From Sodiomyces alkalinus F11 (lineage: Eukaryota; Ascomycota; Sordariomycetes; Glomerellales; Plectosphaerellaceae), in assembly GCF_003711515.1 (NCBI RefSeq), contig NW_021167083.1, forward strand, positions 1,376,481-1,440,480: 64,000 bases of DNA, written 5' to 3'. The position numbers were made by a program, and so were the translations under genes. The first letter of the stretch is position 1. Each line of letters starts with the position of its first letter. The notes beneath the pieces are model-generated. The model worked only from the letters and a program-made list of their open reading frames with translations. It did no database searches and was not told the origin of the DNA. Shown here piece by piece: positions 57,455-64,000 of this stretch.

Positions 57455-59092
57455 CTTCATACTAAGGTACCTTAGGTACATACGGCACCCAGGACCTTGC
57501 AAGTGCATTGCATCGACTGCACCGCCAACACCATCAACCCTCAAGTGCAACCAACCAGACCTGCCCAAGGCCCCTTGCCCGGCATTCGAGTGCCTTTAGA
57601 AACGGTAGACATGCACGCTGTACGTGCAAAGTAAGAAAGCACCAAGCATGCGTCTGCGGCAGGTATGTACGTTGTATGTAAGGTAAGTGTAGGTTGTATG
57701 CACCATCTCACCATGTTATCACACGCCACGCCGCTAAGGTACCTTGCTCGTGCCATCTCCCAAACAACAAGCCCCGACTGTACGAGATATTCTGCCAAGC
57801 CTGTCTTGCCTATGTATGCTTGTTAAGCCAGGACATCCCAGTGAGAATCAGTTCCCCGTTGACAGACCGGACCGGACCAGACACTTCCTTACGGCTGGCT
57901 GGCCGTCTTGTCTGCCCCCAGGAACGGAGATGCGGCTTCCAGAGTCTCCCCGTCGTCCCCTACGCACTTTCTCATCGCCGCGAAAAATTCCAACCAGCTA
58001 GAACGGTCCGTCCTTTTCGTCTCCCCCCTATTCCAGCAAGGCTACTTGTCCAGACGTCCATTCCTTGCTATGCTTCTTTTTTCCCCCTGGAAAATAGCTG
58101 CCCGAAACAGGCCGTCAGTGCTGGTTTCGCTCTACACGACTTCGTACTAACGGTTATACCCATCGACCGTCCGAACGGACAGGGACCTTTTTTTCTTTCG
58201 GCTCCGAGATCTCCCCAGCGCTTTTTCTTTCTTTTAGCCTCTCTCCTGCGATGCACACACGTTTCTACATGATCTTATTAATTAGGTAGCATACCTACTA
58301 CACATGCGTGCTGCATAATGGGGACATGCTTTCCCAATCGCAACGTGTCATGTCCTCTTCGATGCGCGACCTTAAACGACCCAAAATGCCAGAGTGGCCC
58401 CACAGACGAGGACGTCCTCCCGACAACCTGGAGCCGAGTCCCGGACGGGCCGGTACTTGACTTGATTAACTTGACATTAAACGAAAGCGGGCGGGTAGTG
58501 GAACGGAAGAAGACGGTTACACCGGGTAAAATGGCCTAGGCTATTACCCTACAGGCAGTTCCTGTCTATGGTTCAGGTGAGGTGAGCCGCCTGGAGTGAA
58601 TGGTCCGTCCGGGCTCTGTGGATAAAGAAGAGGAAGCAGAAAAAAGGAGAGGGGGGAAAGGGGGAAATGTCGGTGAGAGAATCCTAAACTCAGCTCTTCA
58701 CTCGCAATGACGATCACTTTCATTCTGTCCTAGCTCTGGCCCTCGCGTCTTCCATCTCGTGAACCCGTTCTTGTCTTCTCTGTACTGGATGACTTGCGTC
58801 TTGGTTTCATCGGGTCTGAAAACCCGGGACAAGCCTGTCCTCCAAGCATGTCATCTCCATCTCTTCTGTATATTCTTCTGCATCCTCTACTCGGCAAACA
58901 TATATATGCTCCACGATGTACTCTGCAGTAAAAGCTATTGGTATCTCCTCCACGGTCCCTCTATAATCGTCCCATGCTACCTCTTGCTCAAATGCCCCAT
59001 CAAACCCGTCAACGTGTATGGAATAGCTGTGTCTTCGTTTTGGGGCCAACCTCATTCTCTTGGATGTTCAGGTCTCGTCCTCAAAGGCAGGG

Positions 59093-62000
59093 TCAGGGAC
59101 TGTCCTTCTCGCGAGGTGTCGAAGTTCCCTTAGAATGCGACATGCTGTACGGTGCCTGCGGTTCCCGAATTAGAATAAAACGGTTTACTGGCTCGGTTTC
59201 CCAGGGGAATACATACCAAAACCTGCTTCGCGTTGCAAATCCGCCACGCCAGCTTCCTGACGTTCCCGTCCGACCGCACCACCGCCGGCGCAAACTCGAC
59301 CCCGAACATGTGGTGGATGGCGTACACCACCCGCTTGGCGTACTTGCTGTCCCGCTCGACGTGGCTCCCAAACGGCTCCTCCGCCGTGTTGGGCGCAATG
59401 TCCGGGTCCCTGTCGAGGCAGTTCCGGACCACGGGCAGCAGGGCCTCCTCGATCCCCTTCTGGTACGTCGTCCCCTGCGCATCGACGTCCTCGTCGTCGT
59501 CGAACTTGCCCACCCGGATCTCGAAGGGCTGCGAGATGGTCATGACGTTGTGGTTCCCGTTGTGGTGGTACCGGAACTCGAACACCCCGGACGTCCACCA
59601 CAGCCGGTCGCCCTCGAAGATGACCTCGCCCTCGACGAGCTCCGTGCCCGTGCCCGTGCCCGTGCCCGCAGAAGAAGGGTCCGACTCATGGGACGCCGGC
59701 ACCGGCACCGGCCGGTCGGGCACCAGGATGGCCTTGTCCGACGTGGCGGCATCGTACTGCCCCGGCGACGTGGGGACCCAGCGCCCGAGCGAAGAGATGT
59801 CCGTAACCTCCCTGGACCGGTTGTCCGTCACCATGTACAGGCCGATCCAGTCCGTCTTGCTGTGGTTCGCCGGCGCCCTCCACTTCACCCGCAGCGGCGC
59901 GCCGTACTCGAAGATCTTGGTCTCCACGTCTTGCGCGAACCGGGCCCGCAGGCTCTCCTTGCCGGTGGCCCGCTCGCTGGCCGGCGACACGGTGGACGGC
60001 GTCCCCTCCACGGTGAGAGAGTAGTGCTTGGGATCGAGCCCGGCCAGGTCCGGCGACAGCCTGGTGATGGTGAAGCGAGCCGGATACAGGTTGAAGAGGG
60101 CGGTGGTGTCGCGAACGATGGAGTTGACACCGGACGCAAACTTGGGGCGCGCGGTATCCAGGAACTCCTCCACAAAGTGCGACGTCTCGTCGATGACCTT
60201 GTCGACGCCCCTCTGCCAATCCTGGACAGGCGGCGGCAGGGAGCGCTTGATGAACTTGGTGAGCCCGGCTTCGCGGCGCAGGCTTCGGCCGTAGATCTTC
60301 TGCATGTGGGGCTTCTCGACGTAGGCGATGAAGCCCAAGTTCATGATCTGGCTGGCCAGAGCCAGGACGAAGACGGCCGGGCTCCAGGTAATCAACGCGG
60401 CGCCCCATAGGCCCGCCGTTCCGAAGACGCGCTCCGGGTTGTTGAGGAAGCGGTAGATGGACGTATAGGTCAGCTTCGCACCGTGATCATAGAAGAAATC
60501 GCCGAAGAACCAGCCAAACTCCCCCAGGGACTTGTAGACGCTCACGGCGGTCCAGGCCTGAAGGGCCACGAGACTGAAGCCCGCGACGTGCTTGAGCAGG
60601 GCCGAGCCGTAGCTCCAGTCGTCGGGGAACGAATACAGCTTCCAACAAGCGGCGATGAACGAGGTGTTGCACAGGACCATGCTCAGGTAGTGCAGCGACT
60701 TCCACTGGCGCCAGGCCTCGGTGGTGTTCTCCCCGTACTTGAGGAAGTGCCTCGTCCACATTTTGCTCCGGGACTGCTCGGTCAGGATTCTGCCCAAGCC
60801 CACGTGGTACCAGGCGCGCCAGGCGAGGGCATGGGCGGCGAAAAGGCCCTGGTACAACGGGGTCGACGGCGTGACGAGGGTCAGGATGGCCACGTAGGAT
60901 GCCAGGAGAACGGCGGAAGAGTCGGTGACACGGAAAAGGTCGAGGTTCTGAGGTCCAATAAGATTGTGCACGGGGGGCGGTAAATCCTTGACCAAATGCG
61001 CGGGCAAGTCAAGCACGGCATCCTCGGAGGCATCGCCCGAGGGCAGAACCGGCGGCGTTGGTTGGTTCTGCGCGCCAGACATGGTCCGCTTCCGGGGTGG
61101 AGGCGGGTTGTACGTCTTCTCGATGTGAGGGTTTTCGACGAAGACCAGAAAGGCGAACTGGGCAAGATGGGCGACGATGGAGATGAAGAGGACCTCATAG
61201 CTGGCAGCCATCATGGAGATGCCGTAGTAGCCGGCGTAGCCGATGGAATACATGGGATGCGGGGCCATTTCAAATACGCCGTCGAAAGTCAGGTCCTGGT
61301 CGATGAGGAAGAAGAAGTCGCCCCAATACCAGGCGTAATCCTTGACGACGCGGTGGGCGTCCAGCTTGACCCAGAGGTTGAACAAGACCAGGCCGATTCC
61401 CATGCCCCAGCGCGCGGCGCCCACGATGATGTTCTCGCCGTCGGGGCGGTGGCCGCAGATGATGGCGAAGAGACAATACGACACGAAGTCGCACATGAGG
61501 ATGAGGTCCACGACGCGGCGGAAGACGAGCCAGGTGTTGTACTCGCGGGGCGCCTTGTCAAAGTCGTAGTCGACGGGGATCTTGGCCTCTAGTTCCCGTT
61601 TGAGCATGGAGTAGAGCCAGGGCCTCGGCTGGTTGCCGGTATCCGGGTGCTCGAAGAGCTTCCACCTCGTCGCCCAGGTCTCGAGCCTCCGGTGTTGAGA
61701 TTGGATGGTCAGGAGACAGCCGATGCCGATGTTATAAGAGGCCCTCCAGAAGAGGAAGATCAAGGCAAACACCGGCCTTTTCAGCGACCAGGGGAGAACA
61801 TATGCGGCGCCGATCATCGAAGCCAACATGGCCAGGACGAGGACGTCGGAAAGATTTTTCGGTTGGCGGGGGTCAAGAAGCTGGGAGACCATATCGTGGG
61901 TAGTGGGAACGGTGAAGACTGTTCCACAGGCGGCACGGGGCAGACGTCAGCCGCGAGCATCACGAGAGAACTGACAGCTGCACGGTCAGGGGGGGAGGGG

Positions 62001-62232
62001 GGAGGAGGGAGGGGTGCCAAGCCAAGGTGTACATACCTGTGCCGTCCGGCGTGCGGCCGAAGGTCTTTGCGGGCTTGCGGTCATTCTCGGAGCTTGGAGT
62101 CGGAGCGCCGGGAATTGAGGGGGCATCGGAACGACCGTCCCGTTCAGAGGCGATATCAGCCGGTTTCTGACGTTGCCGGACGGTGGCACCTCCGGCAGCG
62201 GCCTTTGTTGAAATGTCCGCCGAGGAACTCAT
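59093..62232 (-). CDS. cho2: Phosphatidylethanolamine N-methyltransferase (CHO2)
   Basis: Three exons, 62232-62037, 61918-59217 and 59155-59093, give 986 residues. It catalyses the first SAM-dependent methylation of phosphatidylethanolamine in phosphatidylcholine synthesis at the ER membrane (EC 2.1.1.17). The soluble N-terminus ([15 protein letters not shown]) is followed by [20 protein letters not shown] across intron 1. Two homologous multi-pass methyltransferase regions follow, near residues 230-335 (ending in [13 protein letters not shown] and ENPHIEKTY) and 505-607 ([24 protein letters not shown]). A soluble C-terminal domain holds [10 protein letters not shown] and [10 protein letters not shown]. 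The last exon (21 codons with stop) restores [16 protein letters not shown], which reading through the intron would lose. Yeast CHO2 is 869 residues, and the extra length is normal for filamentous fungi. The minus-strand gene is followed at 3.2 kb by the lactonase. Confidence 0.94.
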
Positions 62233-64000
62233 GCTGGAGGGCACGATTTTTTTTCTTTTCGTTTTTTTTTTTTCTTTTCTTTCTTTTCCCGAAAGAAATT
62301 CAAAATAGCAGAGCAGCTGAAAACAACCAACGAAGCGAGGAGATAGGAGGTTGAAGCATGGGTATGCTGAGGATTTGGAGGAAGGGCGTAAGAAAAAGGG
62401 CAAGGGGAAAAAAGGAGGTAGAGAAGAGGGAGATGTGGAGAGAAGAGACAAGTGTTCCAGCAGCGTACTTCACTCGCAAGGGAGATCAGGTGCTACGAGG
62501 CATATACGATAAGGTAGTGGAATGCTCCGTTCCAGGTTGGCGGTGAGCAGACTAAGGCAAAGCCGATAGTACTCCGTAGAGCCCTGGAACCAAAGCAGGG
62601 GGGTTGATTGTTGTTCTCTTTTCCGTGGAAGCTCACAATCCAGTGGACGCGATGCAGATGCAGCAATGTACGTCACTAATGCTTAGCCTAAGGTGGTGTG
62701 GTATTCTGCAGTCCAGCCTTCTGTCCATCGAAGTAGGGCTTTTCAGGCGTTTTTGCGTCTGATTGAACGGCGAAGAGTCCGGATGAAGAACTTTGGCCAA
62801 TAAGCAGCTGAGACGCCGAGTCGGAGGACCACACAGAGTCCGAGGACTGCAGAGAGAGGAGATGGTGATGATGGTTTGTTGGGGGGAGAGCTGTTCGCTA
62901 ACAGAGGGCTATGAATATGGAGTTGCGGAGAGAAGTGGCTAGAATCCAGAAACTGTCCGTGTCATAACTAACGGGGTAGCGTGGCATTTCAAGGCGATGT
63001 TGTCGAGTCTGAGAGAAAAAGAAAACCCAAGCTTGGTTGTGTCGAGAGAAAAAAAACGAATCTGGTCACGGTAATGATGTGCAAAAATTGGGTGGTCGCA
63101 TGCATGTGAAGCCACTTGGTACCTACCTACCTTACCATACCTAAGGTACCATACTTTCCAAGTTATGACGAAGGTTAGTGGGGCAAGTACTGTCTTGTAC
63201 TGTAGCCGTACCACGACTTCAGGGCTATAGTTGTGAAGTGGGCACTAGGGCCATTTCCATTTTCCCCGCCCTCACAACCCTTGCTTTGCGTTGGCCAAAC
63301 TTGTCAGCACTCGCTAGAGACTCAATTACGCACCAATTGTTTCCGTCGAAAAAATTCAGCTGCGTACGCTACTTCTGACTACCGTGGTAATACGTGGCTA
63401 CATATATTACCTACAGCCCCGCCATCATAAGAGACGCTTATTTAGACCCGCAAGGCTATCTGCGATTGAAGTTAGTATAGGTAGTGTCTCGGCTTTTCCC
63501 AGCTCATACTCGAATGCCAGTCCCCGGACTGAGGTCAATGATGTTGGACTAGAACACTGGCCAAATGCTCTAAAGTTGATTCTCTACATCCGACGAGCAC
63601 ATACACCGCGTCTTCATTGCCTCACCTTGATGCAATTGAATGAGCCCGACGATGAGCATCTCCCAGGCTCTTGTCCGGTTCCGTGAACCATGCAACTTAC
63701 TGTGCCATCCATTGTCCCTCTTGTCGAGAGATAACGATGACCTCGGATTCTAGCAACATGGAGCTGCCAGGGCGTCAGGGCGTCATCGGATTACTCCTTC
63801 ACAATGACCAGTCGGTACAATTCATCTGCAATGACTACCTAGTCCACGTCTGTCCAAGCCGGCGCGGGCCCTTTACCCAAAAACGGACGTCGTCCTAGAT
63901 GCTGCAACCGAAAACAGCCACACCCGACCAGTCCTGACCGGAGTCCTTACAGTAGACCACCGCTTCATGCTAGGGAAACCACAGATTGACTCGCTCTAAT
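62233..64000. other. Upstream region of CHO2 and window end
   Basis: The leader has a T-rich run at about 62246-62280. Motifs ACCTACCTTACC/ACCTAAGGTACC occur near 63120-63150. Short open frames at the right edge (63384-63898) show no domain. No further gene is supported. Confidence 0.4.

Larger units (their letters stand above)
55906..59092. other. Intergenic between lactonase and CHO2
   Basis: Lactonase 5' flank and CHO2 3' flank. Contains GTACAACGTA hairpins (56869-56906, 57434-57454) and a further copy near 57011, GA-rich tracts (56300-56360, 56905-57000), and ACCTTAGGTA motifs near 57110, 57470 and 57735. The 192-codon frame at 57694-58272 shows no domain. Confidence 0.4.

Noticed and set aside
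57694..58272. 192-codon plus-strand open frame
   Set aside because: No recognisable domain, no coding composition, and in-frame Met is arbitrary. Treated as chance.
58938..60410. 490-codon plus-strand open frame opposite CHO2
   Set aside because: High-GC antisense shadow. CHO2 on the minus strand is a clear family match with good splice junctions.
1..64000. tRNA or rRNA genes
   Set aside because: Scanned for GGTTCGANTCC-type B boxes with paired A boxes and for conserved rRNA blocks; none found with a foldable context.

Overview
The window is nuclear DNA of a filamentous ascomycete (Pezizomycotina, most likely a sordariomycete). Evidence for this is the short GT-AG introns with CTAAC/CTGAC-type branch sites, protein families with filamentous-fungal architecture (Msb2 mucin sensor, CHO2, Zn2Cys6 activator, RBR ligase with long low-complexity arms), and a large repeat block with the signature of repeat-induced point mutation (RIP). 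The exact species cannot be read from the sequence.

Layout. 1-17.5 kb: an FKBP12-type prolyl isomerase of six small exons (minus, 290-1016); about 7 kb with no firm gene but with two MITE-like inverted-repeat elements (5061-5355, 6934-7097); the MSB2-type signalling mucin (plus, 8514-10892); and, convergent to it, a large ROG1/DUF676-type lipase-esterase (minus, 12230-16642) with a 45-nt G run just upstream of its start. 17.5-35.2 kb: one block of nested, RIP-mutated LTR retrotransposons. The outer Ty3/Gypsy element (17487-35162) has LTRs of 162 and 182 bp and a perfect 5-bp target duplication (ACTTC). It is interrupted between RNase H and integrase by a second, chromodomain-bearing Gypsy element (22809-31622) with 310-bp LTRs. 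A 10-N assembly gap with identical 95-bp flanks lies in the inner integrase. Both elements carry a decayed reading frame beyond the usual gag-pol set. 35.2-46.2 kb: an RBR (RING-IBR-RING) ubiquitin ligase (minus, three exons) and a Zn2Cys6 transcription factor resembling CLR-1/ClrA (minus, three exons), separated by 4.6 kb. 46.2-54 kb: a gene-poor stretch with short palindromes, a dispersed GTACAACGTA hairpin motif and one relic reading frame. 54-64 kb: a lactonase/6-phosphogluconolactonase-like beta-propeller gene (minus) with an in-frame TAG near its N-terminus, and the phosphatidylethanolamine N-methyltransferase CHO2 (minus, three exons), followed by its upstream region.

The genes do not form one pathway. 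They are separate housekeeping and signalling functions: protein folding, cell-surface MAPK sensing, lipid hydrolysis, ubiquitination, transcription, and phosphatidylcholine synthesis. No biosynthetic cluster, tRNA, rRNA or CRISPR was seen. The least explained parts are the extra frames in the two retroelements and the two families of short palindromic motifs in the intergenic DNA. Exon boundaries were worked out by hand from splice consensus and reading frame, and all family names come from recognition without a database search.
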